Shown in pieces: positions 56,126 to 64,000 of a stretch of 64,000 nucleotides of DNA. The notes beneath the pieces are model-generated. The model was not told the origin of the DNA and ran no database searches. It saw only the letters and a list, made by a program, of their open reading frames with translations. The stretch is from Cydia pomonella. Its lineage: Eukaryota > Arthropoda > Insecta > Lepidoptera > Tortricidae. Position numbers and translations under genes: made by a program. The DNA lies in NCBI RefSeq assembly GCF_033807575.1, contig NC_084713.1, positions 16,529,389 to 16,593,388 of the forward strand, read 5' to 3'. Every line of letters starts with the position of its first letter. Within the stretch, counting starts at the first letter, position 1.

Positions 56126-56656
56126 ATGTCGCACAAAACTTTGATAGATTTCGTAGTGAAATACCACACGCCCCGTTTATTAAACAGCATAGTATTCTTT
56201 CCAAGCAATGGAAATTCATATTTTGGAAGACGTCTGGTTGCCCCTGCGAAAACGGTAGCTTCAACAACGGTATCTCCAAGGAACTTCAGCACAACTAGCA
56301 CCAAGTTCACAGATGTTCAAGCCGCTGAACAGGTGCAGATACAAGGCAAATTCCAATTAATGTATACCTGCAAAAAATGTAATACCAGAAGCACAAAGTT
56401 CATCACAAAACTTGCCTACTACAAGGGAGTCGTGATCGTGAATTGTGATGGTTGCGAACACAGACACCTGATTGCTGACAACTTAAATTGGTTCAGTGAT
56501 ATGAATGGAAAGAAAAATATAGAAGATATCATGGCTGAGAAGGGAGAAACGGTTCAGAAAATTTTGTCAGAAGATCTAGAGTTTATTGCAACCGAAATGG
56601 TCAAGAATATAGAGAAATCGGAAGCTGAAGAGTTAGCCACATTACCAAAACCATGA
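56126..56656 (+). CDS. DNLZ: DNL-type zinc finger protein, mitochondrial Hsp70 escort protein (DNLZ/HEP1/Tim15)
   Basis: A 176-residue single-exon frame. Known family role: it binds mitochondrial Hsp70 (mortalin), keeps it soluble and supports matrix protein import. The first ~55 residues are rich in Arg, Ser and Thr with few acidic residues (MSHKTLIDFVVKYHTPRLLN, GRRLVAPAKTVASTTVSPRN), fitting a mitochondrial presequence. The DNL zinc finger covers about residues 73-145: QLMYTCKKCNTRSTKF holds Cys82 and Cys85, and VIVNCDGCEHRHLIADNLNW holds Cys107 and Cys110 with the conserved basic/His and Asp-Asn-Leu that name the family. All zinc ligands are present. The start chosen is the first ATG of the frame. 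A polyadenylation-like TTAAATAAATATG lies at about 56,879. It is divergent from MMS19 and convergent with Dok. Confidence 0.93.
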   Translation: MSHKTLIDFVVKYHTPRLLNSIVFFPSNGNSYFGRRLVAPAKTVASTTVSPRNFSTTSTKFTDVQAAEQVQIQGKFQLMYTCKKCNTRSTKFITKLAYYKGVVIVNCDGCEHRHLIADNLNWFSDMNGKKNIEDIMAEKGETVQKILSEDLEFIATEMVKNIEKSEAEELATLPKP

Positions 56657-57369
56657 AGAGTAGTGTAATCTGTAGATTATTAATTCAACATTTTTTTTCA
56701 AGATTTAAATCACAATATGCTTAGGGCGGATCCGGATCCGAAATGTATTAAATTATCCGGATCATGCAAACCCTAAATATGCTATATTGTATTGGGAGTG
56801 ATTTCTATTAAACAATTTTTAGTTGCTTGTTGAAATTAAATTAATATTAGAAGACTATGCAACTAAATATATTTCAGTTAAATAAATATGCTGGTCTATT
56901 ATGTATTCATTACAATCCTCACTTTTGTGGGTGAACAACAAATTTAGATTCAATGGACTCAGTACTAAGAACTGATTGAAGTATCAGTACATAAGTCGGT
57001 TATTATAAAATGGTGTTACAAAGTTATGTAATTTAGGAAGATATTAATTATTAAATAATACAACCAAGGAACCGGATTATGATTTTATTTATCAATATTT
57101 TCAGTTTATAAAATAAGTCCCAATAATATGGCTTTAATAAAATTATACATAGACTATATGTGCGGTAATCTACTTGTATAGATAATCCTAATAAAATATT
57201 GGTAACACTGCATTGTATTAAAATTTCAAGATAACTTTTGACAAAATTTTAATAATTGAAATGTATGAAGAGCAATGATTTTTTTCATATTGATTTTGCA
57301 TAAAGTTAGGTCATAAAACTTATAAGGTGTAGTGAAAATACTGATTGTTTACAGGAATGCTTTTATAGG
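56657..57369. other. DNLZ 3' flank
   Basis: It likely includes the DNLZ 3' UTR up to about 56,900. CGGATCCGGATCCG-type sequence at about 56,727-56,762 is a short imperfect duplication. No other gene is seen. Confidence 0.4.
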
Positions 57370-57819
57370 TAGGGTTGCCATATTTATTCTGAACTGATTG
57401 GGACAACGCAGGGGGTAGTAGGGTAGTGTGGGGGGCGGGGGAAAATACGTATTAGCCGGGTCCATACAGAGCGAGCATACACAAGGCAATCTCCTTACAC
57501 AGAAAACGGCCAGTGTAAACGTGCGTCGGCCGAGGCGAACCGCGCGTTTTCCAAGCCCGAGTGTGCCGCCTCGGCTGAAGCACGTCTACACTGGCCGTTT
57601 TGTGCGTGAAGAGATTGCCTCGCACGTATGCTCGCTGTGTGGACCCGGCTATTCACATAGCTTTAACTCACACATGTGAAGAAACAAGTTGGTTAAACAG
57701 AGATGACTGTGACCATTTATATAGGTATTCTGCAGTGATATAAATATACAGGACAAAAACGGGACGCAATACTTAAATACGGTGACCGTCCCGTATATAC
57801 AGGACGTATGGCAACCCTA
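57370..57819. mobile_element. MITE with TAGGGTTGCCATA ends, hosting a second MITE
   Basis: TAGGGTTGCCATATTTATTC at the left and GGACGTATGGCAACCCTA at the right are inverted ends. ATATACAGGACAAAAACGGG and GTCCCGTATATACAGGACGT repeat inside the right half. The interior is occupied by a separate TIR element (57,455-57,649). Confidence 0.75.
57455..57649. mobile_element. Nested 195-bp MITE with GCCGGGTCCA ends
   Basis: GCCGGGTCCATACAGAGCGA at the left and TCGCTGTGTGGACCCGGC at the right, flanked by TA. Inner pairs GAAAACGGCCAGTGTAAACG / CGTCTACACTGGCCGTTTTG extend the fold over most of the unit. It is much more GC-rich than the host element. The 83-codon frame across it is repeat-derived. Confidence 0.85.
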
Positions 57820-57885
57820 TACATAGGACTCTTACAAGAATAAACCCTACTTCACATTTTACAAACTATTTGTGCAAAAAGAAGA

Positions 57886-58013
57886 GGCCTGGGCTATTAA
57901 CACGAAAATTGAAGTTCGTCAATTGTGGGCATTTTTCTCTTTCACTCTAATTACGTCTTACTGAGAGTAAAAGGGAAAGATCCCCGCAATTTCGGTTTTC
58001 GCGGTAGGCCCCC
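57886..58013. mobile_element. MITE with CGCGGTAGGCC right end (element J relative)
   Basis: GGCCTGGGCTATTAACACGA, then AAATTGAAGTTCG at the left and CCCGCAATTTCGGTTTTCGC with GGTAGGCCCCC at the right are diverged inverted ends. TTTTTCTCTTTCACTCTAAT and AGAGTAAAAGGGAAAGATC pair in the interior. The GCGGTAGGCCC end is shared with element J. Confidence 0.6.
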
Positions 58014-58762
58014 ATGCCCAGCAGATGGTTGACAATAGCTACTGATGATGTTAATAATCCTATAGTAAATGAAAAAGAAGCTGCACAGGTACTTGCAACT
58101 GATTGTCAATATCCAACATAGCAACATCCGTCCCACTTATTTCAAAATAAAATGACTACCAAACCAATAAGTGTTACCAATAATCTGATCTCTAGACACT
58201 TATCCTTAATTGATGAAAATATATCTTTTATGACACCTTTGACATTAACATAACCAGGCTATAAAACCTAAATACTGAAATGGGTAATCAAATACTTTTT
58301 AAGTCAATGATCTTTATATGCATAATATAAGTAAATTATGGTACACTAACACTACATTTAAACATATAAAGTATATTGGCACCAACTGGTAGACTTGTCA
58401 CTGTAGAAATCTAGAATTAGTCCTTATACTAAGAGCAATAAGGCACTGTGTAATCACATGGTCTGTAAATCAATATCTTAAATATAAGGAAAATAAACAT
58501 TGTGTGTATTCATCACACTTACAGTTATATACATAGACCTATAAAATGTATAAGCACTTACCTAAATTGTGGAAAGTAAAAAGTGGAATGCAAATAGTAA
58601 TTTCTTGTCATTTTAAGTATAATTCATAACATATACATTTTTGAATATTTTCATCTAAATGTTTACCCACGATAATCTCTTCCTATTCAAATTTTCGAAA
58701 AAAAATCAGTCTTAGTGTATAATATTCGCTGTAATACTAATAATAACAGTTTAAAAGTAACC
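58014..58762. other. Dok 3' flank
   Basis: The part adjacent to 58,762 should be Dok 3' UTR on the minus strand. I cannot fix a polyadenylation site. No other gene is visible. Confidence 0.4.
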
Positions 58763-60808
58763 TTACACCCTTTTTGGACGGCTAATAACTGCATAGTCAG
58801 TCCCATTACATGTGTTATGGTTGACCTCTTCCAAACTGACCTGATTTTGCAGAGCCTGAGCTTGTGCAGCAGTGGGTACTTGAGGCCCTGGTGCATTCGG
58901 TTTCCGTATCATACCATATCCCAGATGAGAATCATCAGCCAATCTTGCAGTCTGCATCACATTCTCCACTTCATCATAATCATTCCAAGTATCTTTACTC
59001 TTTTGATCCCCAGGAATCAATGTTGTTGGACGGGCTTCAACCTTCTTATACTTTGCAGACTTATTCAACTTACTTGTAGAACCAAAATACTGTAGTCTGT
59101 CATAGTTTTCATCCTCTGGATCAACCATTGGACTTGGTAACAGTATAATTCTAGAACCTTCTGGGCCAGAAGTGTTCAAATTATCTTGTGATCTTGATAT
59201 AAGTTTCAGGCAGTTAGGGTTGTCACCCAAATTAGGTGTAAACTCAGTGTGGTCAGGGTCTTCAATGCCCAGAGTTTTCCAAGCTTCACTACGAACTTCC
59301 ACCTTGTCATATGGCACAGAAGGAGGGCTTGGGTCTCTTTTCACTTGATCAATTGGCTCATAATTCTCAAGTTTTTTATATCTTCCAAAATCTATGCTTT
59401 CATCTGTTGAACTACATAACTCTTTCACAAGGGCCTTGGGCATGGTGATAATTTTTCGAGGAGGTTTTTGTGGTTTAGGCTTTAATGCTGGCTTAGGCAT
59501 TAAGAGAGGTGCACTATCTCTTTCAGAGAATGAGCTTTGCTGGCTTGAAGGTGCAGTTTTAAATGAAAGAGAACTCAAGCTTAAATCATCAGGCCTGGCA
59601 GCCACTAGGGGACTCCTAGATCCAGGGAATAAATTTGCACCAGCCTGTAAATTAAATTCACTGTGTTCTGGACTATTTAAATCACTGCCAATCATCTGCT
59701 TCATGGTTTTCATCTTCAATGAGACACACTTAAATATCTCAGATTGGTTAGGATGCTCCAGATGGAAGATACCTTCTCCAGTGTCACATTTTCTTCCTGC
59801 CTCAAATGTGAATTTACCCTGTCTATAACCATAACGTCTTATATATCTATATGGCCAAGTAGCATACAGCTTATTGTCATTTACATCCCTTAAATCAATG
59901 GCAGTTGTAGTGAGGAGTAGCAGGTACCTCATCGGCTCCAGACCACACCTTATTGATGCATCAGAAGGACACAATTTGACTGAAAATACTCCTTCTCCTG
60001 ACGAACAGTAGAGGTCATTGTCCTCATCACAGCGAACTGGACTTGTGTCTCGGCCTTTAAATGCAACAGACTGCAGCGCTTTCACCCATTCTAATGTTTC
60101 CAGTTCTGATTGAGCACAGAACTGCTGGGTATGTGACTTAGTAAGTACAGTGATAATGTTTGGACTAGAATGTGTTATCTTAATACAATTCTCAAGGGTA
60201 ATAATCTTGGGGATGGCACCTGTATTTATGTCATCCTTATTATCATATATCTCCAATCGCTCAATACCCTGCTTGCTGGAGTTTAGAAGCAGACAGTACT
60301 TTTGTTGCCAATTTTTCTGAAAACAATTGAAATCATAGTACAATTTACTATCTACAGATAGTTATTAAGGAAAACCTAACACCAAATAATTTTATATAGA
60401 AATATCTATATAAAATATCTATCATTTCCTTTTGATAATAAGGGAAAACCCAATAACGAATAAATTCAACTACTTAGCAATACATAAAAATAGATAAACT
60501 TCAGAACGGTATATAACTGAGATTCGAGTCGAATAATATTTAGAACAGGTAATCGGAAGTTTGAAACTACAAGGCACATTGCTAGCCACCTGTGACTCAC
60601 GGCCCAGTGTCGTAATGTAGTACAACTATAGGTTCCGCGTGATTCACTCACGCAACTTACTTCGTAACTTCTGCATTATTAAACACACCGTAATCGAAAA
60701 AAAAAAAAAACAAAAGTTTATTACCTTCTTAGGAAATTTACTAAACACATTCCCTCCGGCGGGAGGGAACAACAAACAACCGGATTTAATTTCGTCGTGC
60801 TGCTCCAT
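58763..60808 (-). CDS. Dok: Dok, docking protein with PH and IRS-type PTB domains
   Basis: Known family role: membrane-recruited, tyrosine-phosphorylated adaptor downstream of receptor and Src-family kinases; in flies Dok acts with Shark and the JNK pathway. Two minus-strand exons, 60725-60808 and 58763-60316, with a 408-bp GT..AG intron and in-phase junction, give 545 residues. Exon 1 is MEQHDEIKSGCLLFPPAGGN plus VFSKFPKK and completes the PH domain (about 8-114: KNWQQKYCLLL, LEWVKALQS). The PTB domain (about 135-237) has FSVKLCPSDASIRCGLEP, ATWPYRYIRRYGYRQGKF and FTFEAGRKC, with the arginines that bind the phosphotyrosine peptide. The tail has a proline-rich KPALKPKPQKPPRK (about 305-316) and candidate phosphotyrosines in NYEPI, PYDKV, NYDRL, DYDEV and the C-terminal TDYAVI (about 347, 364, 433, 475, 536). 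YDEV suits Nck-type SH2 domains (inference). It is divergent from LSM1. Confidence 0.93.
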
Positions 60809-61169
60809 TTTACAAGTCGTTCAAGCTTTTTTGCAAGTTCGCCGCAAATCGTCGGGTACAGTAAACCATATCAATACTATTGAAAGCCTTGTCTTTATTG
60901 GTATCTCAACGAAAATAAAACCCGTGCTCGCGAATTCCGTTCTGTTGTATGACAGCCAGCTGCAGTTCTGTCAAAATTGTGTCGCCATTGTTCCTGTTTG
61001 AGATATTGGTTTTTTGTTGAAAATTAATTGGTAATCTTTTTATTAATGTTTCTCTTAATTAACTGTAGCCAGAATAATAATTTTTCTTGTTTTTATATAC
61101 TTTTTTGTGTAAGTCAGACAACATTAAAAACTCGCAGCAGTTATATCATAGCCTTAAAAATACCTTAAA
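60809..61169. promoter_or_regulatory. Dok upstream region
   Basis: It holds the Dok 5' UTR and presumably its promoter (minus direction). An A-run lies within the Dok intron at 60,699. The 120-codon plus frame at 60,639-61,001 is antisense to Dok exon 1 and is rejected. No specific promoter element is identified. Confidence 0.35.
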
Positions 61170-62515
61170 AAAAGCAGCCAAGTGCGAGTCGGACTCGCGC
61201 ATGAAGGGTTCCGTACCATTTAAGACGTATTAAAAAAAAATCTACTTGCTAGATCTTGTTCAACATTTTACCACTTTGGACACACATTTTACCACTTTGG
61301 AACTGTCTCTCGCGCAAACTATTCAGTTTAGAAAAAAATGATGTTAGGAACCTAAATATCATTTTTGAAGACCTATCCATAGATACCCCACACGTATGGG
61401 TTTGATGGAAAAAATTTTTTTTTAATTTATTGACGTATTAAAAAAAAACTATTCACTAGATCTCGTTCAAACCAATTTTCGGTGGAAGTTTGCATGGTAA
61501 TGTATATCATATATTTTTTTTAGATTTTTCATTCTGTTATTTTAGAAGTTACAGGGGGGGGGGGACACACATTTTTTCACTTTGGAAGTGTCTCTCGCGC
61601 AAACTATTCAGTTTAGAAAAAAATGATATTAGAAACCTAAATATCATTTTTGAAGACCTATCCATAGATACCCCACACGTATGGGTTTGATGAAAATTTT
61701 TTTTTTTTTAAATTTTTATGACGTATTAAAAAAAAACTACTTACTAGATCTCGTTCGAACCAATTTTCGGTGGAAGTTTGCATGGCAATGTATATCATAT
61801 ATTTTTTTTAGATTTTTCATTCTGTTATTTTAGAAGTTACAGGGGGGGGGGACACACATTTTTTCACTTTGGAAGTGTCTCTCGCGCAAACTATTCAGTT
61901 TAGAAAAAAATGATATTAGAAACCTAAATATCATTTTTGAAGACCTATCCATAAATACCCCACACGTATGGGTTTGATGAAAAAAAAAATTTTTTTTAAT
62001 TTTTATGACGTATTAAAAAAAAACTACTTACTAGATCTCGTTCGAACCAATTTTCGGTGGAAGTTTTGCATGGCAATGTATATCATATATTTTTTTTAGA
62101 TTTTTCATTCTGTTATTTTAGAAGTTACGGGGGGGGGGGGGACACACTTTTTACCACTTTGGAAGTGTCTCTCGCGCAAACTTTTCAGTTTAGAAAAAAA
62201 TGATATTAGAAACCTCAATATCATTTTTAAAGACCTATCCATAGATACCCCACACGTATGAGTTTGATGAAAAAAGATTTTTTGAGTTTCAGTTCTAAGT
62301 ATGGGGAACCCCCAAAATTTATTGTTTTTTTTCTATTTTTGTGTGAACATCATAATGCGGTTCATAGAATACATCTACTTACCAAGTTTGAACAGTATAG
62401 CTTTTATAGTTTCGGAAAAAAGTGGCTGTGACAGAATCGGACAGACAGACGGACATGACGAATCTATAAGGGTTCCGTTTTTTGCCATTTGGCTACGGAA
62501 CCCTAAAAAAACCTA
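61170..62515. mobile_element. Element L, 1.35-kb repeat with internal 288-bp tandem array
   Basis: The left end AGTGCGAGTCGGACTCGCGC, then GGGTTCCGTACCATTTAAGA; the right end GGACAGACAGACGGACATGA, AAGGGTTCCGTTTTTTGCCA and GGCTACGGAACCCTAAAAA. Both are hallmark phrases of a very common lepidopteran repeat. Between them lie about 3.7 tandem units (61,224-61,431 shortened; 61,432-61,720; 61,721-62,006; 62,007-62,290). Each has GACGTATTAAAAAAAAACTA, CTCGCGCAAACTATTCAGTT and ACCCCACACGTATGGGTTTG, and three carry a G-run of 9-12 before GACACAC. The 66- and 90-codon frames here are repeat-derived. Confidence 0.85.
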
Positions 62516-62888
62516 TAGGCGTTTTTTACTTTTTTTAACCACAAACAAAAAAGTAATATTAAGAAACGGATAAACGGAAAAAGATTTTGAAGTTTTCCAT
62601 GAGAGTAAACTATAACGTAATCTTTTCGTTTTTTCTTTGTCACATATTATAAAAAAATACTGTTGAAATTAAAAAAAGTATTATAATATATACGACTCTT
62701 AAATGTCTAAGTGACGGCCATAATTGTTAAAAAAAAATATGTCTAAGTGACACTGACATTGCACCACTACCGCATACCGCATCTCGATCCGGTTTTTAGG
62801 AGTAGAAAAAATATTAGAATTAGACTGCTGCAAAGGTTTAATAATTAGTATTTAGTATTAGTAGACAAACAATCATTTTCAACCGAAT
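62516..62888 (+). promoter_or_regulatory. LSM1 upstream region
   Basis: A 373-bp AT-rich segment between element L and the LSM1 start. It contains a duplicated ATGTCTAAGTGAC (62,703 and 62,740). The 5' UTR and promoter must lie here or within element L. No TATA box can be asserted. Confidence 0.35.
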
Positions 62889-63206
62889 ATGTCTAGTAAT
62901 GTTAACCCTTTAGCGGGAACGGCGCATTTATTAGATGAACTGGACAGTACGTTCTTTTAACTACTATTGTGTACTTATTGTTTTTGCACATTGTTTGTAA
63001 TTTTTTTCTTGTTCCATGAAGAGAAACTTATGGTCCTTCTTCGGGATGGTCGTACACTGATTGGATATCTCCGCTGCGTGGACCAGTTCGCGAATCTAGT
63101 TCTACATAAAACAATAGAACGAATTCATGTGGGCAAAGAGTATGGTGACATACCCCGTGGAATATTTATCGTACGGGGGGAAAATGTGGTTCTTCTTGGC
63201 GAAATC
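62889..63206 (+). CDS. LSM1: LSM1, Sm-like subunit of the cytoplasmic LSM1-7 mRNA decay complex (5' part; continues beyond the window)
   Basis: Known role: subunit of the LSM1-7 ring that binds deadenylated mRNA 3' ends and promotes decapping in the cytoplasm. Two exons are visible: 62889-62946 (58 nt) and 63022-63206 (185 nt), joined through GT..AG with a split Lys codon. Exon 1 reads MSSNVNPLAGTAHLLDELD. Exon 2 continues KKLMVLLRDGRTLIGYLRCV (Sm1, about residues 20-47) and IPRGIFIVRGENVVLLGEI (Sm2, about 63-81, with the IVRGEN motif). The 81 residues match the human protein closely in order and spacing; the family is about 133 residues, so the C-terminal exon(s) lie past base 64,000. A consensus donor (ATC|GTAAGT) starts the next intron. 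The 86-codon open frame beginning at 62,967 includes intron sequence and is not the true start. Confidence 0.95.
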
Positions 63207-64000
63207 GTAAGTTGCAATAAGAGTTGACATAATATTCTGGATACATGTAACTTGTTTTCTAATTACAGTAATTACTAGTCATTTCTAACATGAACACTTC
63301 CTTCAGTGATACTTAAGTGAAAGTCACATCAGGCTTTTTTCTTAAATTACAGAAAACAGATGATTATTGCGTTTTTGGTTGTCAACTAAAACACAGCTTG
63401 ACATACAGCAGTTGTATTTAGTGTTACAATAGAACTGACATCTATTTGAATAAACATTTTGTTGATTGAGAAATGTTTTAATTTTCATGATTATGACCTA
63501 TTTACATACCATCAAGCATTAATGTAATCTGATGTTACATTGAGTTTCTAGGTTCTAGTTTTATCTACATATTCTTTTATATATATATATTTTACCTTGG
63601 TTAGAGGTTAGTTAATCATACCTTAGCTATCTGCTTAGGATATGTGTTATAAAGAAAAATGCCATTTCTTTTTGCTAGTATATAATCCCCTTATTAATTT
63701 CAAACCCTTGACCCATATTTTCAGAAATATCCTATAGAAATAACACCTGTGACTGAAAAAAAGAGCTTTCTTTGGTCTAAGTAAAAGGTGGTAAAAGCAA
63801 CATTGAATAAGTTGAATTGTAAATTAAAGTTTTGACAAATTTAAACAACACAGGCCTTGTTGAGCTGACTATGAGGCTTAGAGAATTTGTGTAGTGATGT
63901 CCTATAATATTTATTTATTTATTCCATGCACCTATCAAATGATTGGTCTGTTTTCATACTAACTCTGCATCAAATTTGATGTAACAAAATGTGGCAATGC
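63207..64000 (+). other. LSM1 intron, running off the window
   Basis: After the donor at 63,207 no exon fitting the LSM1 C-terminus is seen before the window ends. Candidate acceptors (for example CAG at about 63,357 and 63,724) are not followed by LSM1-like sequence. Confidence 0.7.
63845..63922 (+). mobile_element. SINE-A tail fragment in the LSM1 intron
   Basis: AACACAGGCCTTGTTGAGCT, TTAGAGAATTTGTGTAGTGA and TGTCCTATAATATTTATTTA match the 3' third of SINE-A with several substitutions. The head and body are missing, so it is an older truncated copy. Confidence 0.75.

Noticed and set aside
59394..59828. 144-codon plus-strand open frame, with others at 58,715-59,095 and 58,864-59,079
   Set aside because: These are antisense shadows of Dok exon 2.
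59900..60000. Dok PTB segment SDASIRCGLE is identical over ten residues to the RTE fragment at about 51,779-51,808
   Set aside because: The codons differ at many third positions, and each decapeptide fits its own family context (PTB strand versus RTE 'DASxxxGLEMN' block), so I take it as coincidence, not exon capture.
60639..61001. 120-codon plus-strand open frame
   Set aside because: It runs antisense through Dok exon 1 and its promoter, with no domain; Dok exon 1 is supported by the PH domain join and splice sites.
62967..63227. 86-codon frame as the start of LSM1
   Set aside because: Its first ~18 codons are intron sequence ending in an acceptor AG at 63,021; the exon at 62,889-62,946 supplies the conserved N-terminus in the correct phase.

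Overview
The window reads as nuclear DNA of a moth or butterfly (Lepidoptera). The evidence is spliced genes with GT..AG introns, four conserved animal genes, an AT-rich background, and many repeat families that I recognise as typical of lepidopteran genomes: tRNA-derived SINEs, short inverted-repeat elements (MITEs), and decayed LINE reverse transcriptases. There is no bacterial, phage or viral gene cluster and no CRISPR array.

Layout. Bases 1 to about 46,200 contain no host gene that I can support. This stretch holds SINE copies, fold-back elements, LINE 3' ends and long AT-rich unique sequence. The right-hand 18 kb is gene-dense. MMS19 (minus, 46,242-54,622, seven coding exons) encodes the HEAT-repeat scaffold of cytosolic iron-sulfur targeting. 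DNLZ/HEP1 (plus, 56,126-56,656) encodes a mitochondrial zinc-finger co-chaperone of mtHsp70. Dok (minus, 58,763-60,808, two exons) encodes a PH plus PTB docking adaptor. LSM1 (plus, from 62,889 and running off the right edge) encodes the mRNA-decay Sm-like subunit. MMS19/DNLZ and Dok/LSM1 are divergent pairs, and DNLZ/Dok are convergent. They look like unrelated housekeeping and signalling neighbours, although MMS19 and DNLZ both belong broadly to protein and Fe-S maturation.

Mobile DNA. One tRNA-like SINE (here SINE-A) occurs at least nine times, whole or partial, on both strands and inside MMS19 introns. Two copies are interrupted by other elements with clean target duplications, which gives a relative insertion order. 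LINE remnants of RTE type and of Jockey/CR1/I-like types are all broken. Small MITEs are abundant, with terminal repeats and TA, TTA or 8-bp target duplications.

Main points for a second look: (1) MMS19 is broken by one extra base in a 7-bp homopolymer although every exon phase otherwise fits; (2) a perfect 99-bp inverted repeat with a 50-bp spacer at 11,026-11,273; (3) a 976-bp TIR element carrying RTE coding sequence, nested in a SINE within an MMS19 intron; (4) a 288-bp tandem array in the Dok/LSM1 intergenic region; (5) an unusual block at 43,960-45,230 made of diffuse short repeats around a GC-rich island. I see no clearly new gene system; the novelty is in repeat architecture. Names such as SINE-A or element G are labels for this window only. 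Family assignments come from recognition, not from a database search.
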